A stretch of DNA of 64,000 bases, from the NCBI RefSeq assembly GCF_002813445.1, contig NZ_PHHD01000001.1:620001-684000 (forward strand), written 5' to 3'. Numbering within the stretch: position 1 is the stretch's first letter; each line of letters begins with the position of its first letter. This DNA comes from Pseudomonas tolaasii NCPPB 2192 (GTDB lineage Bacteria > Pseudomonadota > Gammaproteobacteria > Pseudomonadales > Pseudomonadaceae). A program made the position numbers and the translations under genes. Below the pieces are notes generated by a model. That model was not told the DNA's origin. It did no database searches and saw only the letters and a list, made by a program, of their open reading frames with translations. Shown piece after piece: positions 41,982 through 51,760 of this stretch.

Positions 41982-42039
41982 CTAAAGGTCAGGACCGACA
42001 ATGCTAGTGGCCTGACCGCTAAATGACCATCCCGACCGC

Positions 42040-43512
42040 TTAGCGGAACGGCGGCTCGTCGAAACTGCGCAGTTTGCGCGAGTGCAGCGAGTTAAGTTCG
42101 GTGCGCAACAAATCCACCGCCTCGATGCCGATTTTCAAGTGCTGGCTGACCGCACGCTCATAGAACGCGTTGGCCGAGCCGGGCAGCTTGATTTCGCTGT
42201 GCAATGGTTTGTCCGACACACACAACAACGTGCCGTACGGTACGCGCAAGCGATAACCCTGGGCAGCAATGGTGCCGCTTTCCATATCCACGGCCACCGC
42301 GCGGGACAGGTTGATCAGCGGCCGCTCCTGGGCCCAGCGCAGTTCCCAGTTGCGGTCGTCGTAGGTCAGCACGGTGCCGGTGCGCAGGCGTTTTTTCAGC
42401 TCTTCGCCTTTTTCGCCGGTGACGTTGGCCGCCGCTTGTTGCAGTGCGAGTTGCACCTCGGCCAGCGCCGGAATCGGAATGTTCGGCGGTACCACGCGGT
42501 CCAGAATCCCGTCGCGGCGCATGTAGGCGTGGGCCAGCACGTAGTCGCCGATGGTCTGGGATTGGCGCAGGCCGCCGCAGTGGCCGATCATCAGCCAGCA
42601 ATGCGGGCGCAGTACGGCCAGGTGGTCGGTGATGTTCTTGGCGTTGGACGGGCCGACACCGATGTTCACCAGGGTCACGCCATGGCCGTCAGCCGCCTGC
42701 AGGTGATAGGCCGGCATCTGATAACGGTGCCAGACCACACCCGCCGCAATGGCAGACGCTTCGCCGTGGTCCATGCTCTTGTCGATCACCACGTTGCCCG
42801 GCAGCACCATGCGGATAAAGCGCGGGTCGCTGCGCAGTTGTTCCAGGCCATGCAGGATGAACTGGTCGACGTAGCGGTGGTAGTTGGTCAGCAGAATCCA
42901 CGGCTGCACATGGCGCCAGTCGCTGCCGGTGTAGTGCACCAGGCGGCGCAGGGAAAAGTCCACGCGGGCTGCGTCGAACAGCGCCAGCGGCAGCGGGTCG
43001 GTGTTTTCCCAATCGTAGAGGCCATCGGCGATGCCATCAGTGGCGGCCGACAGGTCGGTGCTCGGGAACACGCGGGCCAGGGTCGCGGCGGTCACGCCGG
43101 AACCCGCCAGTTCATCACCCTGCTCCACCACGTACGGGTATGGAATGTTCTGTTGGCTGACGCCCACTTCCACCGTCACGGTGAAGTCGTGCATCAGCGG
43201 CACCAACTGCTCCAGCAGGTATTTACGGAAGGCGGCGGGATGGGTGACGGTCACGCTGTAGGTGCCCGGCAGTTGAACCTTGGCATACGCCCGGGTGGTC
43301 TGTGGGACTTCGCCGTGGCAGTGGTAGGTCAGGCGCAGTTCCGGGTAACGAAACAGCGCGCGTTGCTCGGCGTCGGGTTCGACGCGGTCTTTCAGGTAGC
43401 GCTTGAGGGCTTGGTTGAGCGCGCCGGTGGCACGCTCATGCAGCGCCGCCAGCCGGTCCACGGCTTCTTCGGCGGTTTTGACGACAACAAAAGCTTCGGT
43501 CACGGTAAGCAT
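42040..43512 (-). CDS. amn: AMP nucleosidase
   Basis: A 490-residue enzyme that splits AMP into adenine and ribose 5-phosphate; E. coli Amn is 484 residues. The N-terminal regulatory domain includes RLTYHCHGEVPQTTRAYAKV. The C-terminal nucleoside-phosphorylase-type domain has LVNIGVGPSNAKNITDHLAV, MIGHCGGLRQSQTIGDYVLA and the catalytic-region AVAVDMESGTIAAQGYRLRV. ATG 43512 is preferred, since the upstream extension is not conserved-looking. A repeat element separates it from the acyl-CoA dehydrogenase gene upstream. Confidence 0.93.
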   Translation of the reverse strand: MLTVTEAFVVVKTAEEAVDRLAALHERATGALNQALKRYLKDRVEPDAEQRALFRYPELRLTYHCHGEVPQTTRAYAKVQLPGTYSVTVTHPAAFRKYLLEQLVPLMHDFTVTVEVGVSQQNIPYPYVVEQGDELAGSGVTAATLARVFPSTDLSAATDGIADGLYDWENTDPLPLALFDAARVDFSLRRLVHYTGSDWRHVQPWILLTNYHRYVDQFILHGLEQLRSDPRFIRMVLPGNVVIDKSMDHGEASAIAAGVVWHRYQMPAYHLQAADGHGVTLVNIGVGPSNAKNITDHLAVLRPHCWLMIGHCGGLRQSQTIGDYVLAHAYMRRDGILDRVVPPNIPIPALAEVQLALQQAAANVTGEKGEELKKRLRTGTVLTYDDRNWELRWAQERPLINLSRAVAVDMESGTIAAQGYRLRVPYGTLLCVSDKPLHSEIKLPGSANAFYERAVSQHLKIGIEAVDLLRTELNSLHSRKLRSFDEPPFR

Positions 43513-43604
43513 CCTGTGTTCTGACGTGCAGGCCTTCATCTTGCCTGTATCCCTGTCAGACGCAAACTTTGAATTGGAGTGCCCACTCAAGATGGATGCA
43601 ATCC

Positions 43605-43694
43605 TGTGGGAGTCGGGCTTGCCCGCGATGGCGGTGGATCAGTCAGCAATGATGTGGCTGATGGACCGCTATCGCAGGCAAGCCAGCTCCCACA
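43605..43694. repeat. Paired REP-like repeat (family A)
   Basis: The left arm TGTGGGAGTCGGGCTTGCCC is the GGGCTTGCCC variant, while the right arm is the standard GGCAAGCCAGCTCCCACA form. It lies between two minus-strand genes, the dehydrogenase and amn. Confidence 0.85.
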
Positions 43695-43710
43695 TTTTGA
43701 CCACCTGTAC

Positions 43711-45360
43711 TCAGAGGGTTGGGGTTGAGCGGGCGACGATGGCTTCTACATCAACCCCGCGCGGTAAGGTGCCATACACCCGGCCGGACGCGTCGCCCAA
43801 GCGGCTGGCGATAAACCCGTCACTCACCGCCGCGTTCCCCGCCTCCAGCAACAGTTTGGCCTGCAACGCCACGGCGATGTCTTCGGTCAACTGCCGTGCG
43901 CGGTACTGAATGTCTTGGGTGTCCATAAACGCAGACTTCAGCTGTTCGATATGCCGCGCCAGTTGCCTGTCACCATGCCCGTCGCCCAGTTCGGCAAACA
44001 ACGCCTCCAGCACGCCCGGCTCTTTCGACAGGGCGCGCAGCACGTCCAGACATTGCACGTTGCCGGAACCTTCCCACGTCGAATTCACCGGTGCCTCACG
44101 GTACAGGCGCGGCAGGATGCTGTCCTCGACGTATCCGGCACCGCCCATGCATTCGGCGGCTTCGTTGATCATCGCCGGCGCGCGTTTGCAGATCCAATAC
44201 TTGCCCACTGCCGTGACCAGCCGTGCGAACTTGGCTTCCTGTTCGTGATCGAGATGGTCCAGCGCGCGCCCCATGCGCATGCTCAGCGCCAGCGCGGCTT
44301 CGCTTTCCAGGGCCAGGTCGGCCAGCACGTTTTGCATCAAGGGCTGTTCACTGAGTACACGGCCCCCCACCAAACGATGGGCGCAATGATGGCTGGCCTG
44401 GGTCAACGCCTGGCGCATCAGGGCGCTGGAGCCGACCATGCAGTCAAAACGGGTCATGGCGACCATCTCGATAATCGTCGGTACACCACGGCCTTCCTCG
44501 CCGATCATCCAGGCCAGGGCACCGCGAAACTCCACTTCGCTGGACGCGTTGGAGCAGTTGCCGAGCTTGTTTTTCAGGCGCTGGATGTAGAACTCGTTGC
44601 GCGTGTCATCCGGGCGATGCCTTGGCAGCAGGAAACAGGTCAGGCCCTTGTCGGTCTGGGCCAGAGTCAGGAACGCGTCGCACATCGGCGCCGAACAGAA
44701 CCACTTGTGGCCCACCAGTTCATAGGCTTGCCCCGGCCCGCCCGCACCCACGGGGTAGGCGCGGGTGGTGTTGGCGCGCACGTCGGTGCCGCCCTGTTTC
44801 TCGGTCATGGCCATGCCGATAGTGGCACCCGCTTTGTGGGCGATGCCAACGTTACGCGGGTCGTATTCGGTATTGAGGATTTTCGGCAACCAGGCATCCG
44901 CCAGGTCCGGCTGCAAACGCAGTGCCGGTACGCAGGCAAAGGTCATGGTCAGCGGGCAACCCGTGCCGGCCTCGGCCTGGCTGTGCAGGTAGGTCATGGC
45001 GGCGCGGGCCACGTGGGCGCCGGGCTGCGGATGGGCCCACGGCAGCGACGGCAGGCCGTGTTCTACGGCAGTGCGCATCAGCTCGTGGTAGGCCGGGTGA
45101 AATTCAACCAAATCGATGCGATGCCCATACCGGTCATGGCTGCTGAACACCGGCTTGTTCTCATTCGCCAGGAACCCGGCTGCCATTAACGGCCCACCGG
45201 CCAGCGCACCATAGGTATCGATGCGCGCCTGCGCCCAGCCGGCGCCGAAACGGCGCGACCAGTCTTGCAGCGGCAAGTCGATGCGGTACAGGTTGGTGCC
45301 GTCCAGGGACGGTGGCTGGTTGGTAACGTCGTGGGTTTCGGCAAACTGATGCAGGTTCAT
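43711..45360 (-). CDS. Acyl-CoA dehydrogenase, AidB-like
   Basis: A 549-residue flavoprotein, long for an acyl-CoA dehydrogenase but equal to AidB (541 in E. coli). Distinctive strings are NKPVFSSHDRYGHRIDLVEF (N-terminal), AMTEKQGGTDVRANTTRA, HKWFCSAPMCDAFLTLAQTD and AAECMGGAGYVEDSILPRLY with the family glutamate. AidB proteins bind DNA and limit alkylation damage; a true acyl-CoA substrate is uncertain. It is separated from ladS upstream by an intrinsic terminator, so it has its own promoter. Confidence 0.9.
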   Translation of the reverse strand: MNLHQFAETHDVTNQPPSLDGTNLYRIDLPLQDWSRRFGAGWAQARIDTYGALAGGPLMAAGFLANENKPVFSSHDRYGHRIDLVEFHPAYHELMRTAVEHGLPSLPWAHPQPGAHVARAAMTYLHSQAEAGTGCPLTMTFACVPALRLQPDLADAWLPKILNTEYDPRNVGIAHKAGATIGMAMTEKQGGTDVRANTTRAYPVGAGGPGQAYELVGHKWFCSAPMCDAFLTLAQTDKGLTCFLLPRHRPDDTRNEFYIQRLKNKLGNCSNASSEVEFRGALAWMIGEEGRGVPTIIEMVAMTRFDCMVGSSALMRQALTQASHHCAHRLVGGRVLSEQPLMQNVLADLALESEAALALSMRMGRALDHLDHEQEAKFARLVTAVGKYWICKRAPAMINEAAECMGGAGYVEDSILPRLYREAPVNSTWEGSGNVQCLDVLRALSKEPGVLEALFAELGDGHGDRQLARHIEQLKSAFMDTQDIQYRARQLTEDIAVALQAKLLLEAGNAAVSDGFIASRLGDASGRVYGTLPRGVDVEAIVARSTPTL

Positions 45361-45372
45361 GACGGGCCTCCA

Positions 45373-45400
45373 GAAAAAAGGCCACGTGCGGTTGAGGCCT
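45373..45400 (-). terminator. Intrinsic terminator of ladS
   Basis: On the minus strand AGGCC and GGCCT pair around a 12-base loop, followed by TTTTTCTG. It lies 28 bases after the ladS stop and just before the AidB-like gene start. Confidence 0.65.
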
Positions 45401-45428
45401 GAATTTCAGTTAAGCACCGTCATCCGGC

Positions 45429-47819
45429 TTAAAAAAGTGGCATACGCGCCGAATGCTCGGCGCTTTTGCCCTCTGTCGGAGTCAAAAGCTGGCGCTCCAG
45501 CGCCCCCTGCAAGGCGTCGAAACGGACGGGTTTTGCCAGACGTTCGGTCACACCTACGCCATGGCAACGCTCACGCTCGGGCACCTGCAAGGAGGCGCTC
45601 AGGGCGATCACCGGCAACTCGCCGCAGCCGGGCAGTGCACGAATCTGACAGCACAACGAGAAACCGCCTTCAGGTAGATCGAGTAAAACCGCATCGAAGG
45701 TTTCACTCTGCAAACTCGCCAGCGCGGCCGGGCCGCAGTCCACGGTTCTGACCCGGTAACCCAACTTGAGCAGCATGCCGCGCACGGCCAGTTGGCCGAC
45801 GCTGTTGTCGTCCACCAGCAACACCGAGCATTCCTGCGGCGAGCGCTGCCGGCTGGGGGCTAGCTTGGGCTCTGACGGCGCCAGGGTGACGCTCACTTCC
45901 AACTGGAAGCGGCTGCCCTTGCGTGGTTCGGAATGATGGGTGAGGCGCCCGCCGAGCAATTCGATCAGTTGCCGGCAAATCGCCAGGCCAATGCCCAAGC
46001 CGCCGTATTCGCGGGTCATCGAGCCGTCGACCTGGAAGAAACGCTGATACAACGTGGCCTCGTCGAGGAAGGCGAAGCCGATACCGGTGTCGGTCACGAT
46101 AAAACTCAAGCGCAACGAGCCGTCGCTGTGGGGCACACCCACCACGCGCAGGCGCACGGCGCCGTCGTGGGTGAATTTGAAGGCATTGTCGAGCAGGCAA
46201 TCCAGGCATTGGCTGAGTTTGCCGGCGTCACCGATCACGCGGTCCGGCAGTTCGCCTGCCACGTCGATGGAAAACGCCAGCCCCTTGCTTTGGGCGCTGC
46301 TGCTGAATTGCTGGCGCAAGGCGTCGAGGGTGCCGCGCAGGCTGAATACTTCGGGCTGTGCGCTGAGGCGCCCGGCTTGCAACTCGGTGAGCGTGAGGAT
46401 GCCGTTGACCATGCGCATCATATCCCGCGCCGAGCCGGCGGCGGTTTGCTGGTATTGCGCCAGGTCATCGTCCAGCGGCACGGTTTGCATCAATTCAAGG
46501 GAGCCGATCACGCCATTCATTGGCGTGCGCAGTTCGTGGGTCAGGGTGGCGAGGAACTCGTCCTTGAGCCGGTTGCTGCGGGCGAGTTGTTGGTTGAGCA
46601 CTTCGAGCTTCTGGCTGGCGTCGAACAGAATCTGCGCCTGTTGCTCGCGCATGCCGTTGATGCGGTCGGCCAGTGCCAGGGACAACAGCGCCACTTCAAT
46701 CGCCGAGCCGATCTGGCTGGCGTACATGGTGAGGAACATATTGGGCAGGTAACCCAGCACCATCATCGTGTTGACCACCCCGCCGAGCAGGAACGCCGAC
46801 CAGGCGATGATGAAATACCGTGCCATGCGCTGCCCGCAATACCAGGCTTTGATGGCGGCGACGAAGATGGTCACGGTGAACACCAGCGCCAGGCCGGTGG
46901 CCAGACGCAACGCCACGGCGTAACTGGTGAGCAACGCCAGCACCATCACGACCGCGCCACCGGCTGCCAGCCCCAGCAGAATCCGGTCCAGCCAGCGGCT
47001 GTGTTGTGCGGTGTGCAGGAAACTGCGCGCAAACAGGCTGCCAAACAGCGCCGCCGAACCGATCAGGAACGGCACCGCCGCGTTGGCCCACCACGGGTTG
47101 TTCGGCCAGAAGTGCTCGACCGCCACGCCATTGACCGACAGCTGATACAGCCCGAACGAGGCGATGTAGAGGATGTAATAGAGGTAACTGGTGTCGCGTA
47201 CGCTCAGATAGATGAACAGGTTGTAGATCAGCATCCCCAGCAACACGCCGTAGATGGCGCCCAGCACATAGAGGCGCAGCGGCTGTTCTTCAAGGTAGGC
47301 GGTGCCGGACCAGAGAGTCAGCGGGGCCTGGATCGAGCCTTCGCTCTGCAGGCGCAGGTACACCGTTTCCTGCTGGTCGGGCACGAAGTTGAGTTTGAAC
47401 AGGTAGTTGCTCTGGCGCACTTCGCGGCTGGAAAACGGCAAGGTGCTGCCGGTGCGGGTGGTCAGGCGATAGTTGCCGGCGCTGTCACGCTGGTAAAGGT
47501 CCAGCCGATTCAGCGGCGGGTAGGCCAGCTCCAGAAACCAGGTGCGTGGCGCGCGTGGGTCTGCGGCGACGTAATGCAGATCGAGCTTGAGCCAGAACAC
47601 CGAGCGCGAATAACCAGCGTTGAGGGTGGCCTTGTCATGGGTCTTGAAGTAGGCCGCGTAGGCCGGGGAGCTGACGTCGCCGATGGTCAACGCGTCGGTG
47701 GGGTCCTCGAGTACCTGCATGACACGTCCCAAGGGCAGGCTTCGAGTGCTCTGATCAAACTCGATGGCGCTGGCGAGCATCGGCAGCCCGCACAATATAA
47801 AGATCAGCAAATAGCGCAT
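45429..47819 (-). CDS. ladS: LadS-type hybrid sensor kinase (7TMR-DISM)
   Basis: A 796-residue sensor. It has a signal peptide (1-18), a periplasmic 7TMR-DISMED2 domain (about 22-175), seven transmembrane helices (about 183-385), a short coiled linker, a HisKA domain with His428 in ATLTHELRTPMNG, an ATPase domain (DNAFKFTHDGAVRL; REYGGLGIGLAICRQL) and a receiver (680-780) with phospho-acceptor Asp714 in AVLLDLPEGG. In P. aeruginosa LadS feeds phosphate into GacS and raises RsmY/RsmZ small RNAs, favouring biofilm over acute virulence. Size and neighbours (amn side, thiDE side) match. There is no HPt domain. Confidence 0.9.
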   Translation of the reverse strand: MRYLLIFILCGLPMLASAIEFDQSTRSLPLGRVMQVLEDPTDALTIGDVSSPAYAAYFKTHDKATLNAGYSRSVFWLKLDLHYVAADPRAPRTWFLELAYPPLNRLDLYQRDSAGNYRLTTRTGSTLPFSSREVRQSNYLFKLNFVPDQQETVYLRLQSEGSIQAPLTLWSGTAYLEEQPLRLYVLGAIYGVLLGMLIYNLFIYLSVRDTSYLYYILYIASFGLYQLSVNGVAVEHFWPNNPWWANAAVPFLIGSAALFGSLFARSFLHTAQHSRWLDRILLGLAAGGAVVMVLALLTSYAVALRLATGLALVFTVTIFVAAIKAWYCGQRMARYFIIAWSAFLLGGVVNTMMVLGYLPNMFLTMYASQIGSAIEVALLSLALADRINGMREQQAQILFDASQKLEVLNQQLARSNRLKDEFLATLTHELRTPMNGVIGSLELMQTVPLDDDLAQYQQTAAGSARDMMRMVNGILTLTELQAGRLSAQPEVFSLRGTLDALRQQFSSSAQSKGLAFSIDVAGELPDRVIGDAGKLSQCLDCLLDNAFKFTHDGAVRLRVVGVPHSDGSLRLSFIVTDTGIGFAFLDEATLYQRFFQVDGSMTREYGGLGIGLAICRQLIELLGGRLTHHSEPRKGSRFQLEVSVTLAPSEPKLAPSRQRSPQECSVLLVDDNSVGQLAVRGMLLKLGYRVRTVDCGPAALASLQSETFDAVLLDLPEGGFSLCCQIRALPGCGELPVIALSASLQVPERERCHGVGVTERLAKPVRFDALQGALERQLLTPTEGKSAEHSARMPLF

Positions 47820-48106
47820 AGAGCCCCAGCGTGGCCTGTCCGGTTATGTCAAAAGCCCCCCATTCCTTTTGAGATGACGTACACCGGCGATACATTAAGT
47901 TGTTTGGATCCACTCTAGCATAGCCGGTAGAGGCCATTAGACACCATTGAAATAAATTTTTGAAAGGCTCTAGAACGGTACTTTCAGCGCTTTTTCAGGC
48001 CAGGCTTCATGGCGTTAAATCGTGCCAGGGGGCTCACCGCTGCGCGCAAAATTCCCCTGGTGCCCGGCAGCCACGCCAAAAGCGTTTGGTGGTAAGCTCG
48101 CGCACC

Positions 48107-48904
48107 ATGAATATCTACAGCTCTCGCCCCGTTGTCCTCTGTCTCTCCGGCCACGACCCCAGTGGTGGCGCCGGCCTGCAGGCAGATATCGAAGCGCTGC
48201 TCGCCCAAGGCTGTCATGCGGCCCCGGCCGTCACCGCCCTGACCGTGCAGAACACCGTCAATGTCAGCGATTTCCGCGTGCTCGACCGCGAGTGGGTGCT
48301 GGCCCAGGCCAATGCCGTGCTCGGCGACTCCGAGGTGGCGGCGGTCAAGCTGGGCATGCTCGGCTCCACCGCGATGGTCGATACCGTGGTCGAACTGCTG
48401 CAGGCGCACCCGCACCTGCCGGTGGTGTGCGACCCGGTGCTGCGCGCCGGCGGCGGTGGCAGCCTGGGCAAGGATGAGGTCGGCTATGCGATGCGCGAGC
48501 GGCTGTTGCCGTTGTCGCTGATCGCCACCCCGAACCTGCCCGAAGCGCGCATCCTGGCTGAGTTGCCCGAGGGCACCGCCGACGAGTGCGCCGACAAGCT
48601 GTTGCCATTTATCAAGCACCTGTTGATCACCGGCGGCCATGGCGATGAGCATGAAGTGCACAACCGCCTGTACAGCCGCGACGGCACGCGCCAGACCTTT
48701 ACCTGCCAGCGCCTGCCCGGCAGTTACCACGGTTCGGGCTGCACGCTGGCCAGCGCATTGGCCGGTCGGCTCGCCCAGGGTGAAGGGCTGGTCAGCGCCG
48801 TGCAGTCGGCACTCAACTACACTTGGCGCACCCTGCGTGACGCCGAACAACTCGGCCAGGGCCAGTTTGTACCGCGCCGGTTGCCGCTGGATTTCTGTTC
48901 GTAA
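48107..48904 (+). CDS. thiD: Hydroxymethylpyrimidine/phosphomethylpyrimidine kinase
   Basis: A 265-residue ribokinase-fold enzyme that phosphorylates HMP and HMP-P for thiamine synthesis. Strings: VLCLSGHDPSGGAGLQADIE, AVKLGMLGSTAMVDTVVELL, VCDPVLRAGGGGSLGKDEV and the C-terminal ATP site LPGSYHGSGCTLASALAGRL with its catalytic Asp/Gly loop. The start at ATG 48107 matches normal length. No TPP riboswitch was found in the 287-base gap to ladS. It is the first gene of a thiD-thiE-hemL run on the plus strand. Confidence 0.94.
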   Translation: MNIYSSRPVVLCLSGHDPSGGAGLQADIEALLAQGCHAAPAVTALTVQNTVNVSDFRVLDREWVLAQANAVLGDSEVAAVKLGMLGSTAMVDTVVELLQAHPHLPVVCDPVLRAGGGGSLGKDEVGYAMRERLLPLSLIATPNLPEARILAELPEGTADECADKLLPFIKHLLITGGHGDEHEVHNRLYSRDGTRQTFTCQRLPGSYHGSGCTLASALAGRLAQGEGLVSAVQSALNYTWRTLRDAEQLGQGQFVPRRLPLDFCS

Positions 48905-48927
48905 GACCAAGCCAAGGGGCCTGCCCG

Positions 48928-49551
48928 ATGAAATTACGTGGCCTGTATGCCATTACCGACAGTCAGCTGTTGGCCGGCAAATTCCTCGCCTACGTCGAAG
49001 CGGCGCTGGACGGTGGCGTGACCCTGTTGCAGTACCGCGACAAAAGCAGCGACGAGGCCCGCCGTCTGCGCGAAGCCGAAAAGCTGCGTGAACTGTGCGC
49101 GCGCTACAAAACCCAGCTGATTATCAATGATGACGCCGAACTGGCCGCGCGCCTGGGCGTCGGCGTGCACCTGGGCCAGACTGACGGCCCACTCACGCCC
49201 GCCCGCGCGCTGCTCGGCTCCAAAGCCATCATCGGTGCCACCTGCCACAGCCAGATCGAACTGGCCGAACAGGCCGCCAAAGAAGGCGCCAGCTATGTCG
49301 CCTTCGGCCGCTTTTTCAACTCCAGCACCAAGCCCGGTGCGCCCGCCGCCACCGTCGACATGCTGGCCGAAGCCCGCACGCGGTTGCAGTTGCCCATCTG
49401 CGTGATCGGCGGCGTCACCCTGGAAAACGCCGAACCGCTGGTGGCCCACGGCGCCGACCTGCTCGCCGTGGTGCACGGCCTGTTCGGCGCCGATAGCACT
49501 CAGGAAGTCACGCGCCGCGCACGTGCCTTCAACGCCCTACTCAAGATTTGA
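48928..49551 (+). CDS. thiE: Thiamine-phosphate synthase
   Basis: A 207-residue TIM-barrel enzyme joining HMP-PP and thiazole phosphate. The family strings YAITDSQLLAGKFLAYVEAA, VTLLQYRDKSSDEARRLREA, INDDAELAARLGVGVHLGQT and YVAFGRFFNSSTKPGAP are all present. It follows thiD by 23 bases and precedes hemL by 17, so the three probably share a message. Confidence 0.95.
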   Translation: MKLRGLYAITDSQLLAGKFLAYVEAALDGGVTLLQYRDKSSDEARRLREAEKLRELCARYKTQLIINDDAELAARLGVGVHLGQTDGPLTPARALLGSKAIIGATCHSQIELAEQAAKEGASYVAFGRFFNSSTKPGAPAATVDMLAEARTRLQLPICVIGGVTLENAEPLVAHGADLLAVVHGLFGADSTQEVTRRARAFNALLKI

Positions 49552-49568
49552 TTTAAGAGAGCCCCATC

Positions 49569-50852
49569 ATGTCCCGTTCCGAAACGCTGTTTGCCAATGC
49601 CCAGAAACACATCCCCGGCGGTGTGAACTCCCCCGTGCGTGCGTTCAAGAGCGTGGGCGGTACGCCGCTGTTCTTCAAGCATGCCGAAGGCGCCTACGTC
49701 ACCGACGAAGATGACAAGCGTTACGTGGACTACGTGGGCTCCTGGGGCCCGATGATCCTCGGCCACAGCCACCCGGACGTGCTGGACGCGGTGCGCAAGC
49801 AACTGGAGCACGGCTTGTCCTACGGCGCACCGACCGCCATGGAAACCGAAATGGCGGATCTGGTCTGCTCGATCGTGCCGTCGATGGAAATGGTGCGCAT
49901 GGTCAGCTCCGGCACTGAAGCCACCATGAGCGCAATCCGCCTGGCCCGTGGTTTCACTGGCCGCGACAGCATCATCAAGTTCGAAGGCTGCTACCACGGT
50001 CACTCCGACAGCCTGCTGGTGAGAGCCGGTTCCGGCCTGCTGACCCAGGGCGTGCCGAGCTCGGCGGGCGTTCCGGCGGCGTTCGCCAAACACACCCTGA
50101 CCCTGCCGTTCAACGATATCGCCGCCGTCGAGCAGATGCTCAATGAAGTGGGCCAGGACGTAGCGTGCATCATCGTCGAGCCGGTGGCCGGCAACATGAA
50201 CTGCGTGCCACCGGCGCCGGGTTTCCTTGAAGGCCTGCGCGAGCAATGCGACAAGCACGGCGTGGTGCTGATTTTTGACGAGGTGATGACCGGTTTCCGC
50301 GTGGCCCTCGGCGGCGCCCAGGCGCACTACGGCGTGACGCCGGACCTGAGCACCTTCGGCAAGATCATCGGCGGCGGCATGCCGGTGGGCTGCTTCGGCG
50401 GCAAGCGTGAAATCATGCAGCACATCGCGCCGCTGGGCCCGGTGTACCAGGCAGGTACCCTGTCGGGTAACCCGTTGGCCATGGCCGCGGGCCTGACCAC
50501 TCTGCGCCTGATCAGCCGCCCGGGCTTTCACGCAGAGCTGACCGATTACACCACGCGCCTGCTCGACGGCCTGCAACAACGCGCCGATGCGGCCGGCATC
50601 CCGTTTGTCACCACCCAGGCGGGCGGCATGTTCGGCCTGTACTTCAGCGGCGCCGACGACATCGTTACCTTTGATGACGTGATGGGCAGCGACGCCGACC
50701 TGTTCAAACGCTTCTTCCACCTGATGCTGGAAGGCGGCGTGTACCTGGCACCGAGCGCCTTTGAAGCCGGCTTCACTTCGATCGCCCATGGCGAAGCCGA
50801 GTTGAAACTGACCCTGGATGCTGCCGAACGCGCCTTCGCGGCCCTGAAATAA
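49569..50852 (+). CDS. hemL: Glutamate-1-semialdehyde 2,1-aminomutase
   Basis: A 427-residue class III aminotransferase-fold enzyme that makes 5-aminolevulinate for haem. The PLP lysine is Lys265 in STFGKIIGGGMPVG. VRMVSSGTEATMSAIRLARG, CYHGHSDSLLVRAGSG and LIFDEVMTGFRVALGG are the other hallmark segments. It is the third gene after thiD and thiE with a short 17-base gap. No clear terminator follows. Confidence 0.96.
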   Translation: MSRSETLFANAQKHIPGGVNSPVRAFKSVGGTPLFFKHAEGAYVTDEDDKRYVDYVGSWGPMILGHSHPDVLDAVRKQLEHGLSYGAPTAMETEMADLVCSIVPSMEMVRMVSSGTEATMSAIRLARGFTGRDSIIKFEGCYHGHSDSLLVRAGSGLLTQGVPSSAGVPAAFAKHTLTLPFNDIAAVEQMLNEVGQDVACIIVEPVAGNMNCVPPAPGFLEGLREQCDKHGVVLIFDEVMTGFRVALGGAQAHYGVTPDLSTFGKIIGGGMPVGCFGGKREIMQHIAPLGPVYQAGTLSGNPLAMAAGLTTLRLISRPGFHAELTDYTTRLLDGLQQRADAAGIPFVTTQAGGMFGLYFSGADDIVTFDDVMGSDADLFKRFFHLMLEGGVYLAPSAFEAGFTSIAHGEAELKLTLDAAERAFAALK

Positions 50853-51077
50853 GGGGCACGGATTCTGGCGCTGCCTTGGGCGGCGTCGGAATTTGCTACT
50901 TTGCTTACAGAGATTTCCTGCATTTTTCGAGAAATCACCTGCAATCCGGCAGATAACTTGCCCACGCAGCAGAAAAACGAGTAAAGACTTTGTAAGCAGA
51001 GGCCTGCTTATTTCATAATGCGCGCTTATTGGACTCCCCGAGGGTCCGCGTGCCCCGTCAGAGGTAAGTCGATTCCC

Positions 51078-51632
51078 ATGAAACGCACCGGCCGCACCCT
51101 GGTTCTGGGCTGCCTGTTGCTCCTTCAGCCGCTGCTGGCACATGCACAAGCAGGCGGCAACTCGTTGTTAATCCCAGCGATGGGTCGTTGCACCCTCAAT
51201 ACCCAGCCAGACAGCCAGGCCGAAGCCCTGAGCGCGTGCCAGAAACAGGCCGAAAGCGGGGATGCGCAGGCGCAATACGAGTTGGGTGAGTACTTCCACG
51301 ACAGTAAAAACCCCGCCCGCGACCTCAACAAAGCCTTGAGCTACTTCGAGAAAGCCTCGCTGCAGGGCCATGCGCAAGCGCAATTCCAGTTGGGCAACAT
51401 GTTCTTCAAAGGCGAAGGCGTGCCGGCCAACAACGTGCAGGCGTACATCGTGCTGAAGATGGCGGCGGTAAACGGCGCCGAAGACGCGCTGGACACGGCC
51501 GATGAAGTGGCCGAGCACATGCAGCGGGATGAATTGGAAGTGGCGACCCAGGTGCTGGGGCAGATTTTCCGCAATTACCTGCAGGAATTGCAGAGTGCCG
51601 ACGGGCGTTCGCCTTTTTCACCCCTGCCCTGA
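51078..51632 (+). CDS. Exported Sel1/TPR-repeat protein
   Basis: A 184-residue protein from ATG 51078 with a signal peptide (TLVLGCLLLLQPLLAHAQAG; cleavage after AHA). Two Sel1-like repeats lie at about 60-130: DAQAQYELGEYFHDSKN and HAQAQFQLGNMFFKGEGVPA. Such repeats bind partner proteins, often in the periplasm. Its place between hemL and the DUF1820 gene matches, from memory, the PA3978-type TPR gene of P. aeruginosa. The partner is unknown. The coding region ends at a repeat hairpin. Confidence 0.85.
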   Translation: MKRTGRTLVLGCLLLLQPLLAHAQAGGNSLLIPAMGRCTLNTQPDSQAEALSACQKQAESGDAQAQYELGEYFHDSKNPARDLNKALSYFEKASLQGHAQAQFQLGNMFFKGEGVPANNVQAYIVLKMAAVNGAEDALDTADEVAEHMQRDELEVATQVLGQIFRNYLQELQSADGRSPFSPLP

Positions 51633-51656
51633 ACTCAGCTAACCCCTTCTGTTGCT

Positions 51657-51738
51657 ATCGCAGGCAAGCCAGCTCCCACACTTGACCGAGTTCCAACTTT
51701 GGAATGCAGTCAAATGTGGGAGCTGGCTTGCCTGCGAT
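51657..51738. repeat. Paired REP-like repeat (family A, tail-to-tail arms)
   Basis: CTCCCACA-first orientation, with near-perfect 30-base arms (51657-51686 and 51709-51738, one mismatch) extended by TTGAC/GTCAA. An inner TTCCA/TGGAA dyad sits in the spacer. As with the copy at 27618-27690, it lies between two convergent genes and could terminate both. Confidence 0.88.
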
Positions 51739-51760
51739 GAGGCCAGCTCAATCCAAAACC

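Noticed and set aside
47820..48106. Possible TPP riboswitch before thiD
   Set aside because: The conserved CUGAGA and ACCUGA-type elements are absent in the gap on either strand.
27618..51738. Repeated TGTGGGAG units as a CRISPR array
   Set aside because: Copies are scattered singly in different gaps, are inverted pairs, have no regular spacers and no cas genes.
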